DNA of 28,276 nucleotides from a virus: positions 1 through 28,276 of IMG/VR virus record IMGVR_UViG_3300037562_000021. One strand, 5' to 3'. The position numbers and the translations under genes are program-made. The stretch's first letter is position 1. Each line of letters opens with the position of its first letter. This document shows positions 1-5,173 of this stretch, one piece after another. The notes under the pieces were generated by a model. The model searched no databases, had not been told where the DNA came from, and was given only the letters and a program-made list of their open reading frames with translations.

Positions 1-380
1 TGCAACTTTTCCCACCTGTCCGTTGCCTTGGCTAGTTCAGCCTCTGCCTTCATCAATCGCACGTTTATCTTCTCGAATTCGGCCTCCTTGGCGGCGAGGC
101 CCTGGGCGTAGGCGATATTTAAAATTTCGTTCGTAAGTTCAAAACTGTCTATCCCTTTTGGGAACCCAGGGCCTTCAATCGTTTCTTCTTCCGTTCCTTC
201 TTCGGCGTTGTACCACGCACCCAAATGATATGGCCCCTCTCCCGCTACCTCTTTGGGTGGGTTAGTGGCATCTGGTCCAACATCACAGGCGTGAGTATTC
301 CATCTCTTTGCTATTACGTCTTTTCCGCACGATCCGCAAACGATTATTTCATTCTGATCTGGAAACATCTTCTCGCTCAT
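1..380 (-). CDS. Unknown phage protein, N-terminal zinc-ribbon half, C-terminal coiled coil (cut by window edge)
   Basis: The reading frame is open from an ATG at 380 to the left edge, so about 126 residues are visible and the C terminus is missing. A strong ribosome binding site (GGAGG, six bases before ATG) fixes the start. Residues 15-32 hold a CGSCGK motif followed by a His-Ala-Cys, which looks like a small zinc-binding knuckle. The middle is acidic (EEGTEEETIEGP), and the last 40 visible residues are Ala/Glu/Lys-rich and likely a coiled coil. It is the last visible gene of the leftward operon, 31 bases after the preceding gene. I do not recognise a family. The coding call is solid; the function is unknown. 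Confidence 0.75.
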   Translation of the reverse strand, partial: MSEKMFPDQNEIIVCGSCGKDVIAKRWNTHACDVGPDATNPPKEVAGEGPYHLGAWYNAEEGTEEETIEGPGFPKGIDSFELTNEILNIAYAQGLAAKEAEFEKINVRLMKAEAELAKATDRWEKL

Positions 381-411
381 CCCTCGCCTCCACTTGGCCT
401 AAAAGTGATTT

Positions 412-759
412 TCAGTTGTTTGGCAACCCCATGCCATTTTCAATCGCTACCCATTGTTTATCCCCTTGTCGTTGCCAAACGCCTGACCAAAGAGGGATGT
501 CTATCGAAAGTCTCCAATCATGTTCAGGGTCTTTTTTTGCAATGTTTTCCAGTTTTTGAAGCGTCCAAGGTTTGTTTTCGTATTTTCCTTCGCCTTGGCC
601 GAACGGCATATCCCAAATGCTTTTCTTGTCTTTCGTTAAAACGCACGACCCATAGAAAATCAAAATCCAATTCATAGGCAAAACTGACGGCTTTGACCCG
701 CAATTCAAACACCCTGACTCCGGTGGTTTTTCTAGTGGCTTAATCTTTTTCCAAACCAT
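412..759 (-). CDS. Hypothetical small phage protein (115 aa)
   Basis: Two in-frame ATGs lie close together. I chose the one at 759 because GGAGGG sits just upstream, whereas the ATG at 771 has no ribosome binding site. The protein begins MVWKKIKPLEKPPESG and has one Cys pair (CLNCGS, near residue 18), then a Trp-rich body containing WDMPFGQGEGKYENKPW and WRLSIDIPLWSGVWQRQ. It reads like a compact soluble beta protein, and a single CxxC pair could bind metal only as a dimer. It lies between the tRNA and the partial gene at the left edge. No family recognised. Confidence 0.65.
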   Translation of the reverse strand: MVWKKIKPLEKPPESGCLNCGSKPSVLPMNWILIFYGSCVLTKDKKSIWDMPFGQGEGKYENKPWTLQKLENIAKKDPEHDWRLSIDIPLWSGVWQRQGDKQWVAIENGMGLPNN

Positions 760-794
760 ATCGCCCTCCATTTGGCTTTAATAGGTCTTAAAGT

Positions 795-891
795 TGGTGT
801 CCCTTCGTGGAATCGAACCACGGGCCTCCTTGGTAGAAACAAGGCGCTCTAAGTCGGCTTTCGCCTCCCGTTCCAACTGAGCTAAAGGGAC
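795..891 (-). tRNA. tRNA-Arg (UCU) with an expanded D-loop
   Basis: On the minus strand the acceptor arms GTCCCTT (885-891) and AAGGGAC (799-805) pair, followed by discriminator A and an encoded CCA (795-797). The anticodon stem CCTTG/CAAGG encloses TTTCTAC, giving anticodon UCU (835-837), which reads AGA and AGG. The T-arm is CGTGG-TTCGATT-CCACG. The D-stem GCTC/GAGC is intact, but the D-loop (850-878) is 29 nt instead of the usual 7-11, because about 20 nt lie between the GG of the loop and the TAGAGC side. The insert contains GGC-GAAA-GCC. AGG/AGA codons are common in this phage's late genes, which fits a helper tRNA. Identity is clear; whether the enlarged D-loop permits function is open. 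Confidence 0.85.
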
Positions 892-924
892 TCCTTGGCA
901 TTTACTAAATTTGACTTTAGGCTG

Positions 925-1002
925 TTAGTGACTTAGATACTTCTCCCTGCGTTCTTTGGAAATCTCACGCCCGCAACAAGGGCAAGACTTTAGAGTCGGC
1001 AT
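925..1002 (-). CDS. Possible 25-aa zinc-ribbon micropeptide
   Basis: A short frame starts at ATG 1002, overlaps the end of the YEKV-repeat gene by 13 bases in another frame, and encodes MPTLKSCPCCGREISKERRE followed by KYLSH. The CPCCGREI motif is typical of half a zinc ribbon in small phage proteins, and the tail is basic. The ribosome binding site is weak (GCGGAA directly before ATG), so expression would depend on coupling to the upstream gene. Treat as tentative. Confidence 0.35.
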   Translation of the reverse strand: MPTLKSCPCCGREISKERREKYLSH

Positions 1003-1733
1003 TTCCGCAACGTCTTGGGACTTAGCCCACTAATATTTACCCCATTCCAAGTGCATCCCTTTGTTTTGCAAATTAGACTATGCGCCAAACCCGTGACCTT
1101 CTCGTATTCAACCAACGCCGGACCCTTGACCTTCTCGTATTCAACCAACGCCGAACCCGCGACCTTCTTGTATTCAGCCAACGCCGGACCCGCGACCTTC
1201 TCGTATTCAACCAACGCCGGACCCGCGACCTTCTCGTATTCAACCAACGCCGGACCCTTGACCTTCTTGTATTCAGCCAACGCCGAACCCTCGACCTTCT
1301 CGTATTCAACCAACGCCGAACCCGCGACCTTCTTGTATTCAGCCAACGCCGGACCCGCGACCTTCTTGTATTCAGCCCACGCCAAATCCGTGACCTTCTT
1401 GTATTCAGCCCACGCCGAACCCGCGACCTTCTCGTGTTCAGCCAACGCCGGACCCTCGACCTTCTCGTATTCAACCAACGCCGGACCCTTGACCTTCTTG
1501 TATTCAGCCAACGCCGAACCCTTGACAGGTCTAAATAGCCTTAATCTTAAAGCTTGTTCTCTTTTAGGCTTATTCGAAAGAATGTAGGAAATACGGTTTT
1601 CTGCAGGTTCTTCTAATGTTTCGTATTCTCGCGAATGATGGCAATGGACAACATTTGAACCGATTGCAATATTCTTAAACGCTTTCCAGCACGCATTGGC
1701 TTCCTCGGCTATGCTTTTTAGTTTCAGCTTCAA
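990..1733 (-). CDS. Repeat protein with 13 x 11-residue (A/V)EY(E/K)KV units
   Basis: I place the start at TTG 1733, directly after GGAAAGGAAAAGAAA, the same leader that precedes the ATGs of the next two genes upstream; this gives 247 residues. An in-frame upstream TTG at 1838 that overlaps the preceding stop would add 35 residues. Residues 1-70 are a basic, Cys/His-containing domain (ACWKAFKNIAIGSNVVHCHH). Residues 72-214 are thirteen 11-residue units alternating LVEYEKV and LAEYKKV with Gly-Pro-Ala or Gly-Ser-Ala linkers, probably an elongated helical rod. The C-terminal 33 residues contain CKTKGC. Both antisense and shifted frames are also open because the 33-bp period is a multiple of three. 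I know such YEKV repeats as phage proteins of unknown role. Confidence 0.7.
   Translation of the reverse strand: MKLKLKSIAEEANACWKAFKNIAIGSNVVHCHHSREYETLEEPAENRISYILSNKPKREQALRLRLFRPVKGSALAEYKKVKGPALVEYEKVEGPALAEHEKVAGSAWAEYKKVTDLAWAEYKKVAGPALAEYKKVAGSALVEYEKVEGSALAEYKKVKGPALVEYEKVAGPALVEYEKVAGPALAEYKKVAGSALVEYEKVKGPALVEYEKVTGLAHSLICKTKGCTWNGVNISGLSPKTLRKCRL
1092..1520. repeat. Thirteen tandem 33-bp repeats inside the YEKV gene
   Basis: The period is exactly 33 bp and fills 429 bp without gaps. Two unit types alternate irregularly: one reads CTCGTATTCAACCAACGCC and the other CTTGTATTCAGCCAACGCC on the plus strand. The three bases before GACC vary (CGC, CTT, CTC, CGT). The mosaic order suggests expansion and shuffling by recombination or slippage rather than one recent duplication. 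There are no unique spacers, so this is not a CRISPR array. Confidence 0.95.
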
Positions 1734-1824
1734 TTTCTTTTCCTTTCCTTTTTCGTGATAGGGGGCCCTCATTCGCCCATCTAAGGGCTGACCTGGAGGA
1801 TCATAAGGGCCAGGGTTTCTCCAG
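1731..1824 (-). repeat. 94-bp leader repeat, copy 1
   Basis: This segment directly precedes the YEKV gene and matches 2159-2252 with four mismatches in 94 bases and no gaps. On the minus strand it runs from CTGGAGAA to the start codon, containing GCCCTTAGATGGGC (a short hairpin), AGGGCCCCCT and the ribosome binding site GGAAAGGAAAAG. One mismatch changes the start codon itself, ATG in copy 2 to TTG here. The leader can also be read in frame with its gene, so an N-terminal extension shared by two proteins is an alternative. Confidence 0.85.
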
Positions 1825-1834
1825 AACTGCTTTG

Positions 1835-2161
1835 TCAATAAATGTTTTTAACTCTCCATTTGGCAACCTTGACACCATAAGCCGTGGCAATCGCTCCAAA
1901 GTAAGGCTGTTGCTCTGAGCCTTTAGGCGCTTGCATGGCCTTTGTTAGCGTTACAAGGCTGTTTTTAGGCTCTTTAATCCCGCTCCGGTCGTCCCACCCT
2001 AACCCCTTGCGTTGAAGCCCACGAAGCAAGCCAGAAACCCCGTAAGCGTAAAAATCAGCGCCACCTTTCGCCTGTAGGATCGCCAAAGCTTCCTCGGTGG
2101 TAATTTCTGGGTAACCCGAAACCTCATCAACTGCCTTTTTCAACTTAGTAGCTGTTTTCAT
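1835..2161 (-). CDS. Hypothetical phage protein (108 aa)
   Basis: The start at ATG 2161 follows GGAAAGGAAAAG at proper spacing; a further in-frame ATG at 2200 would add 13 residues but has no ribosome binding site. The protein begins MKTATKLKKAVDEVSGYPEI and appears helical in its first half (TTEEALAILQAKGGADFYAY), ending with a basic VKVAKWRVKNIY. No catalytic motif or membrane segment is visible. Its stop TGA overlaps the alternative upstream TTG of the next gene. No family recognised. Confidence 0.65.
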   Translation of the reverse strand: MKTATKLKKAVDEVSGYPEITTEEALAILQAKGGADFYAYGVSGLLRGLQRKGLGWDDRSGIKEPKNSLVTLTKAMQAPKGSEQQPYFGAIATAYGVKVAKWRVKNIY

Positions 2162-2252
2162 TTTCTTTTCCTTTCCTTTTTCGTGATAGGGGGCCCTCAT
2201 TTGCCCATCTAAGGGCTGACCTGGAGGATCATAAGGGCCAGCGCTTCTCCAG
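2159..2252 (-). repeat. 94-bp leader repeat, copy 2
   Basis: This is the partner of 1731-1824, lying between the 80-aa gene and the 108-aa gene. It carries the same hairpin-forming GCCCTTAGATGGGC and the same purine-rich ribosome binding site. The upstream gene ends with TAA, and a second in-frame TAA follows two codons later, so read-through into this leader from above is blocked. Likely a duplicated translation-initiation cassette. Confidence 0.85.
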
Positions 2253-2266
2253 TTGCTTTAGGATGT

Positions 2267-2509
2267 TTAGGCTTTCACCTCTTCAATTATTTCCTTCCAA
2301 TTACCAGATCCTTTGCGAATCGGCCGCCACGTTTCCCCCCATTGCGGCCGGGAGTCTTGTTTATTGATAAAATTTTCCATTGCTTCAACAGTCTTAAATT
2401 CCCAAAAGGTAATGTCAACGCCTAAGCCAGGGGCGTTTTTAAATACTGTTCTTTCGGGATGTTTTGGTTGAAAAGTGTAGGCTCTCCAGTCTGTTATTCT
2501 TGTTTTCAT
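2267..2509 (-). CDS. Hypothetical phage protein (80 aa)
   Basis: The start at ATG 2509 overlaps the stop of the 22-aa peptide gene (ATGA) and follows GGAAAGGAAAAG. The protein begins MKTRITDWRAYTFQPK and contains the stretch GLGVDITFWEFKTVEAMENF, suggesting a small alpha-beta fold, and ends WKEIIEEVKA. It has several Trp residues and no Cys. Part of the compact leftward operon. Function unknown. Confidence 0.65.
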   Translation of the reverse strand: MKTRITDWRAYTFQPKHPERTVFKNAPGLGVDITFWEFKTVEAMENFINKQDSRPQWGETWRPIRKGSGNWKEIIEEVKA

Positions 2510-2574
2510 TTTCTTTTCCTTTCCAATTGCTCGATTATGCGAACTGCGTTTTTCCAAGTCGTTTGAATGGTCAT
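2506..2574 (-). CDS. 22-aa micropeptide, coupled to the next gene
   Basis: A tiny frame from ATG 2574 encodes MTIQTTWKNAVRIIEQLERK followed by RK. GGGAGG lies eight to nine bases ahead of the ATG, inside the end of the preceding gene, giving a good ribosome binding site, and the stop overlaps the next start as ATGA. The peptide is amphipathic and basic at its end. It could be a functional peptide, or mainly a leader that delivers ribosomes to the 80-aa gene, whose ribosome binding site lies inside its last codons. Confidence 0.5.
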   Translation of the reverse strand: MTIQTTWKNAVRIIEQLERKRK

Positions 2575-2575
2575 G

Positions 2576-3043
2576 TTAGGCCTCCCAAACAATCGTTGTT
2601 TGATTGTCTTTCACGAAGCAACGGCCAACCCTTGCGCCGTGATTACGCCAGCCTTCCACCCATTCCTTTGTTGATACGCTATCCAATGCGCCAGCCCGTT
2701 CCTTGGTGAGTTGGCTAGATACGCCAGCCAGCAAAGCCGAACCAAAGCCAGAAAATGCCACAACGTGAAAGGGTTCAAGAGCAGGGCATTTATCTACTTC
2801 CCCGTCTTTTATATCGGGGTCTAACATTGGACCCTTGAAAACCCAAGCCCAGCCTTCTTTTGTGTCAACGGCAGAGCGCATATCAACTACTGGGACGCCA
2901 TCGGACGGCCAAACCTCATCCGAATGATTATCTCGATTGATAAATGATTCCGGGTCACAGTAACCGGAGCAAGTGCCGTGACCGCGGTAATAAATTGTGT
3001 GTCCACCCTGCCCGAATGATAAAACCCTGGCGGTATTTTTCAT
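2576..3043 (-). CDS. Hypothetical phage protein (155 aa)
   Basis: The start at ATG 3043 has GGGAGG eight bases upstream; an ATG 18 bases earlier lacks a site. The protein opens MKNTARVLSFGQGGHTIYYR and has a GHGTCSGYCDPESF stretch that could bind metal, then an acidic middle (DPDIKDGEVDKCPALEP) and a C-terminal helix-rich part with TKEWVEGWRNHGARVGR. There is no obvious signal peptide or membrane helix. It starts two bases after the stop of the 40-aa gene. I do not recognise the family. Confidence 0.7.
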   Translation of the reverse strand: MKNTARVLSFGQGGHTIYYRGHGTCSGYCDPESFINRDNHSDEVWPSDGVPVVDMRSAVDTKEGWAWVFKGPMLDPDIKDGEVDKCPALEPFHVVAFSGFGSALLAGVSSQLTKERAGALDSVSTKEWVEGWRNHGARVGRCFVKDNQTTIVWEA

Positions 3044-3045
3044 GA

Positions 3046-3168
3046 TTAAAGCCTCCCGCAAGAAACGTACTCATGCGCCTTGTCGATTGCCATTTCCTCG
3101 GCTCGTAAAGCTTCCCAGTCTTGAACCGGATCGGGATAGTGAACTAGGTTAAAAGTACCGTTTTTCAT
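3046..3168 (-). CDS. Hypothetical small protein (40 aa)
   Basis: A short gene with a strong ribosome binding site (TGGAGGGACAAA before ATG). It begins MKNGTFNLVHYPDPVQDWEA and continues as one predicted amphipathic helix (LRAEEMAIDKAHEYVSCGRL). It is the first gene behind the sigma70-like promoter at 3207-3235, with a predicted leader of about 30 bases, and it ends two bases before the next gene's ATG. The spacing, start signal and promoter make it very likely real. Confidence 0.65.
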   Translation of the reverse strand: MKNGTFNLVHYPDPVQDWEALRAEEMAIDKAHEYVSCGRL

Positions 3169-3206
3169 TTTGTCCCTCCAGGACGTTTGTTTCTGCCTAC
3201 AACTGA

Positions 3207-3235
3207 ATGATACGATACCGTTACATAATAGTCAA
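3207..3235 (-). promoter_or_regulatory. Sigma70-like promoter for the leftward operon, with operator word
   Basis: On the minus strand TTGACT (3230-3235) and TATCAT (3207-3212) are separated by exactly 17 bases, close to the sigma70 consensus. The -10 and spacer contain TAACGGTATCGTATCAT (3207-3223), which recurs at 15 of 17 positions, inverted, in the next promoter at 3389-3405. That suggests one DNA-binding regulator covers both. Confidence 0.7.
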
Positions 3236-3238
3236 GCA

Positions 3239-3361
3239 TTATTTAAAATTATTTTTGATTTTTTTTTCTTTTTTTCTGAATGATTTTACCCTGCAATTAT
3301 CAGTACAAAAACGCTGTTTTGGCTCAAAAAGTTTTCCACATTGCTGGCATTTGAGTTTCAT
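3239..3361 (-). CDS. Small zinc-finger protein (40 aa)
   Basis: The gene starts at ATG 3361 with GAGAGG six bases upstream and stops at 3239. The protein begins MKLKCQQCGKLFEPKQRFC and continues TDNCRVKSFRKKEKK, so it has C-x2-C (residues 5, 8) and C-x3-C (residues 19, 23) with a very basic tail. This is a four-Cys zinc-ribbon layout seen in small nucleic-acid-associated phage proteins. It sits behind the promoter at 3385-3413 and its stop precedes the second leftward promoter, so it could be expressed separately. DNA or RNA binding and a regulatory role are inference. Confidence 0.7.
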   Translation of the reverse strand: MKLKCQQCGKLFEPKQRFCTDNCRVKSFRKKEKKIKNNFK

Positions 3362-3384
3362 TTTTTACCTCTCTTTCATCGGTA

Positions 3385-3413
3385 ACTATAACGTAATCGT
3401 ATCATGTAAGCAA
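3385..3413 (-). promoter_or_regulatory. Sigma70-like promoter upstream of the 40-aa zinc-finger gene
   Basis: TTGCTT (3408-3413) and TATAGT (3385-3390) on the minus strand are spaced by 17 bases. The spacer holds the inverted copy of the 17-bp operator-like word (3389-3405). A ribosome binding site and ATG follow within 25 bases of the -10 box. Confidence 0.7.
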
Positions 3414-3605
3414 GAGAAAAAACAACGATTTAGTTACAAGGCCAAAGAATGCAAAAATAAGGCTATCAAGTCAGGATCTTATTAGCCTGTAACGATTCCG
3501 TTTTAATGTGTGCAATGACAAGGCGAGAAAAAAATAGGGGCCTTAAAACGCATCCTAGTGCAAAGAAAAATTATAAAAATAGACTCTCACGGCATATCAA
3601 TACGA

Positions 3606-3635
3606 TTGACGGCTTTTAGGGCATGGGTGTATAAG
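3606..3635 (+). promoter_or_regulatory. Sigma70-like promoter for the rightward early genes
   Basis: TTGACG (3606-3611) and TATAAG (3630-3635) are separated by 18 bases. The word ATACGAT, which is the core of the operator in both leftward promoters, abuts the -35 box at 3600-3606. The predicted transcript starts near 3642 and runs through the TAATGGGG boxes to the gene at 3738. Confidence 0.55.
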
Positions 3636-3645
3636 ACTCTTGGCC

Positions 3646-3733
3646 CTAATGGGGGTTACTGCTTACACGGCGCGCCTGGAGTAAGACCATTCTTTAATCC
3701 CCATTAGCAAGCCTATTACCTTAATGGGGGTTT
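3646..3733. repeat. Three TAATGGGG boxes in the early leader
   Basis: CTAATGGGGGTTA (3646-3658) and TTAATGGGGGTTT (3721-3733) are direct copies, and AATCCCCATTAG (3696-3707) is the inverted form. The third copy contains the ribosome binding site of the gene at 3738, so a protein bound there, or an RNA hairpin between box 1 and the inverted box, could control translation. The outer boxes are 75 bases apart, about seven helical turns. Confidence 0.65.
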
Positions 3734-3737
3734 AATC

Positions 3738-4118
3738 ATGGCAAAGCCTATTCAACAAATCATTCGAGAGATGGAAGCTCAAAACGTTTCATCAAACCTT
3801 ATCCAAGAATTGTTAGACGCCAAAGTTCAGGCAATGGGCGGATCTAAACACGACAAAGAACCAAGGTCAAACGGCCCTGCCTGGTCTAATTCAGGCCACG
3901 ATAAATCAATATGTGAAAATTTCTTTTCTACCGCTTATGAGCGAATGAAGCAAGAAATCTTATGCCCTGATTGTCTTGCCAAGGGTCGCATGAGATGGGA
4001 GAGAGAAACAGGGGATTTAATCAAGCAATCACTCAAAGAAATTGATTCAGTCTGTCAACGTTGTCATGATCGCCTTTGGATATCACCCATGCATGAATCA
4101 AGGGCGGTAAAATCATGA
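3738..4118 (+). CDS. Zinc-ribbon early protein upstream of the replication initiator (126 aa)
   Basis: The start follows GGGGG at seven bases. Residues 1-45 form a helical, Gln-rich segment (MAKPIQQIIREMEAQNVSSN). Near residues 76-79 there is CPDC, and near 106-109 CQRC followed by HDRLW, together a plausible four-Cys zinc ribbon with a long helical insert. Its TGA overlaps the next ATG as ATGA, so it is translationally coupled to the initiator-like gene. The position suggests a replication partner such as a loader or accessory DNA-binding protein, but that is inference; no family recognised. Confidence 0.65.
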   Translation: MAKPIQQIIREMEAQNVSSNLIQELLDAKVQAMGGSKHDKEPRSNGPAWSNSGHDKSICENFFSTAYERMKQEILCPDCLAKGRMRWERETGDLIKQSLKEIDSVCQRCHDRLWISPMHESRAVKS

Positions 4119-4732
4119 AATGGATTCAACATCAAAACAATAGCCGACATGATCCTAAACTAAGACGCTTAATCCGAAAACATGGGCCGACTGGCTTTGG
4201 CGTCTATTGGATGATCGTTGAAATCATAGCCGAAAAACTAAATGACAACCTTGATTGTATTCTTGAACACAACTTAGAAGATTTGTCGGATGAATTAACT
4301 ATCGACATAGTAACCCTTGAAACAATCTTAAACGATTGCGTAAAGTTTCAACTATTCACCATGATAAATAATCAATATCAATGCCTTAAAGTGTTGAAAT
4401 ATATGGATGAATGGACAAGAAAGAAGATTAAATCATCTGATAAACTCCCGAGTCACTCCGGAGTAACTCCCGAGCAACTCCCGAGTCACTCCGTGTTACT
4501 CCAACGTGAAGGGAAGGGAAGGGAAGGAAGAGAAGGGAAGGAAGAAAAGGAAGCCGACGCTCGTGTTGACGATCCTAAGGGAAAGCCAACTAGCGTATCT
4601 CAAGCGGATATCGACAAAGCGCAAGAGGAGTTTCTAGAAATTAAACGAAAAAAAACTCCATTCCAAGCCAAACCATTAACAAACGTTCTAAATTCATTGA
4701 AAAAAGACCCTGAATTTAAAATCAACTTCTAA
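4115..4732 (+). CDS. DUF4373 / Lin1244-type replication-initiator-like protein
   Basis: Residues 1-110 match what I know of the DUF4373 (Lin1244/Lin1753-like) winged-helix domain: MKWIQHQNNSRHDPKLRRLI, then KHGPTGFGVYWMIVEIIAEK, a typical start for phage DnaD/replication-initiation proteins. Residues 110-125 (LPSHSGVTPEQLPSHS) are encoded by 11-bp DNA repeats, followed by a Glu/Lys/Gly low-complexity linker (GKGREGREGKEEKEAD) and a C-terminal segment with FQAKPLTNVLNSLKKDPEF. This protein probably opens the phage origin and recruits the host helicase. As in lambda O, the origin may lie inside the gene. Confidence is good for the domain, lower for the role. Confidence 0.7.
   Translation: MKWIQHQNNSRHDPKLRRLIRKHGPTGFGVYWMIVEIIAEKLNDNLDCILEHNLEDLSDELTIDIVTLETILNDCVKFQLFTMINNQYQCLKVLKYMDEWTRKKIKSSDKLPSHSGVTPEQLPSHSVLLQREGKGREGREGKEEKEADARVDDPKGKPTSVSQADIDKAQEEFLEIKRKKTPFQAKPLTNVLNSLKKDPEFKINF
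4444..4498. repeat. Five tandem 11-bp iterons, candidate replication origin
   Basis: The units read ACTCCCGAGTC, ACTCCGGAGTA, ACTCCCGAGCA, ACTCCCGAGTC and ACTCCGTGTTA, head to tail. The core ACTCCGGAGT is a perfect 10-bp palindrome, so each unit could bind a dimer on the same helix face. A 50-base purine tract of GAAGGG/GGAAG repeats follows (about 4507-4554). The period of 11 is not a multiple of three, so the protein sequence is not repeated, which argues that the DNA is what is being selected. Confidence 0.55.
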
Positions 4733-4765
4733 CCTTTCGGCACCATCCACACACCTACTGTTAAA

Positions 4766-4861
4766 TTTCTTTACACTTTTTATTTGACTAACAATTTCAT
4801 TACCCTTATAACCCCTATCAACAGTCTCACCGATTATCCAAAGTGTAAGGTTTCTTTACAC
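4766..4861. promoter_or_regulatory. TTTCTTTACAC boxes flanking a promoter
   Basis: TTTCTTTACAC occurs exactly at 4766-4776 and 4851-4861, and an inverted relative (AAAGTGTAAG, 4840-4849) sits against the second copy to form GTGTAA-N7-TTACAC. One box lies upstream of the -35 of the promoter at 4784 and the palindrome lies just downstream of the start point. This is a typical layout for DNA-looping or roadblock repression. Confidence 0.55.
4784..4812 (+). promoter_or_regulatory. Sigma70-like rightward promoter
   Basis: TTGACT (4784-4789) and TATAAC (4807-4812) are separated by 17 bases. Transcription would start near 4819, pass the GTGTAA/TTACAC palindrome and enter the frame at 4878, and could continue into the late genes from 5267, for which I see no better promoter of their own. 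Confidence 0.65.
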
Positions 4862-4877
4862 ACAAGGATTTGTGATT

Positions 4878-5126
4878 ATGAGTGTTGTACTTTTTCCAGC
4901 CTATTTGCTCGCTAAATGTGAATCCTCAATGTTTTCAACGCTTTTAAAAATCCAAACAACCATAACCTTTGTTTCATCCATTTGCTTTGCTATGTCATCG
5001 CTCCGAATTATTACTGGTAAGCATTATTTTGCTTATTGTAGCTACCAATCGACCACCCTAAACCAAGCGCCAGGTACCTATCAAATACACAATGTCGGTA
5101 GGCAAGTTTCAGAAGTGTGTTTTTGA
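4878..5126 (+). CDS. Possible small hydrophobic protein (82 aa), uncertain
   Basis: The frame follows a good promoter and an AAGGA site eight to nine bases before ATG. That site lies in the hairpin CACAA-GGAT-TTGTG (4861-4874), which would hide it in the RNA. The protein begins MSVVLFPAYLLAKCESSMFS and has a second hydrophobic stretch ITFVSSICFAMSSLRII, so it could be a small membrane protein. Against it, its composition is unlike neighbouring genes and the end (GRQVSEVCF) carries no recognisable feature. The alternative is that the region makes a non-coding leader or regulatory RNA. Confidence 0.35.
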   Translation: MSVVLFPAYLLAKCESSMFSTLLKIQTTITFVSSICFAMSSLRIITGKHYFAYCSYQSTTLNQAPGTYQIHNVGRQVSEVCF

Positions 5127-5173
5127 GGTGGCCTAATGCTGGTGTTTATGGCATAGATTTTTGCGTGATGGGC

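Larger units (their letters stand above)
3414..3737. other. Divergent intergenic region between leftward and rightward arms
   Basis: No convincing gene lies in these 324 bases. They hold a rightward promoter (3606-3635), three TAATGGGG boxes, and an additional minus-strand TATAAT (3570-3575) preceded by TTGATA (3595-3600) at a poor 19-base spacing, so a third leftward promoter is only possible. The stretch 3520-3590 is A-rich. This is the switch region of the map, where transcription direction changes. Confidence 0.6.

Noticed and set aside
225-677. Plus-strand frame of 150 codons
   Set aside because: It lies opposite two well-supported minus-strand genes with ribosome binding sites and has random-looking composition.
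1092-1520. Possible CRISPR array
   Set aside because: The 33-bp units are contiguous, have no unique spacers, keep the reading frame and lie inside a gene.
1073-1538. Long open frames in both strands over the repeat region (Arg-rich NTRRSRVRRW type and plus-strand frames)
   Set aside because: They exist only because a 33-bp stop-free unit is repeated; they have no start signals and no unique sequence outside the repeat.
2174-2240. Very short leader peptides (e.g. MILQVSP) inside the duplicated leader
   Set aside because: Only seven codons, no convincing ribosome binding site; kept as leader sequence rather than a gene.
3207-3485. Plus-strand frame of 92 codons
   Set aside because: It covers two leftward promoters and the zinc-finger gene on the other strand and lacks a ribosome binding site.
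3490-3545. 16-codon minus-strand frame (MRFKAPIFFSPCHCTH)
   Set aside because: Weak start signal and a poorly spaced promoter; not enough support.
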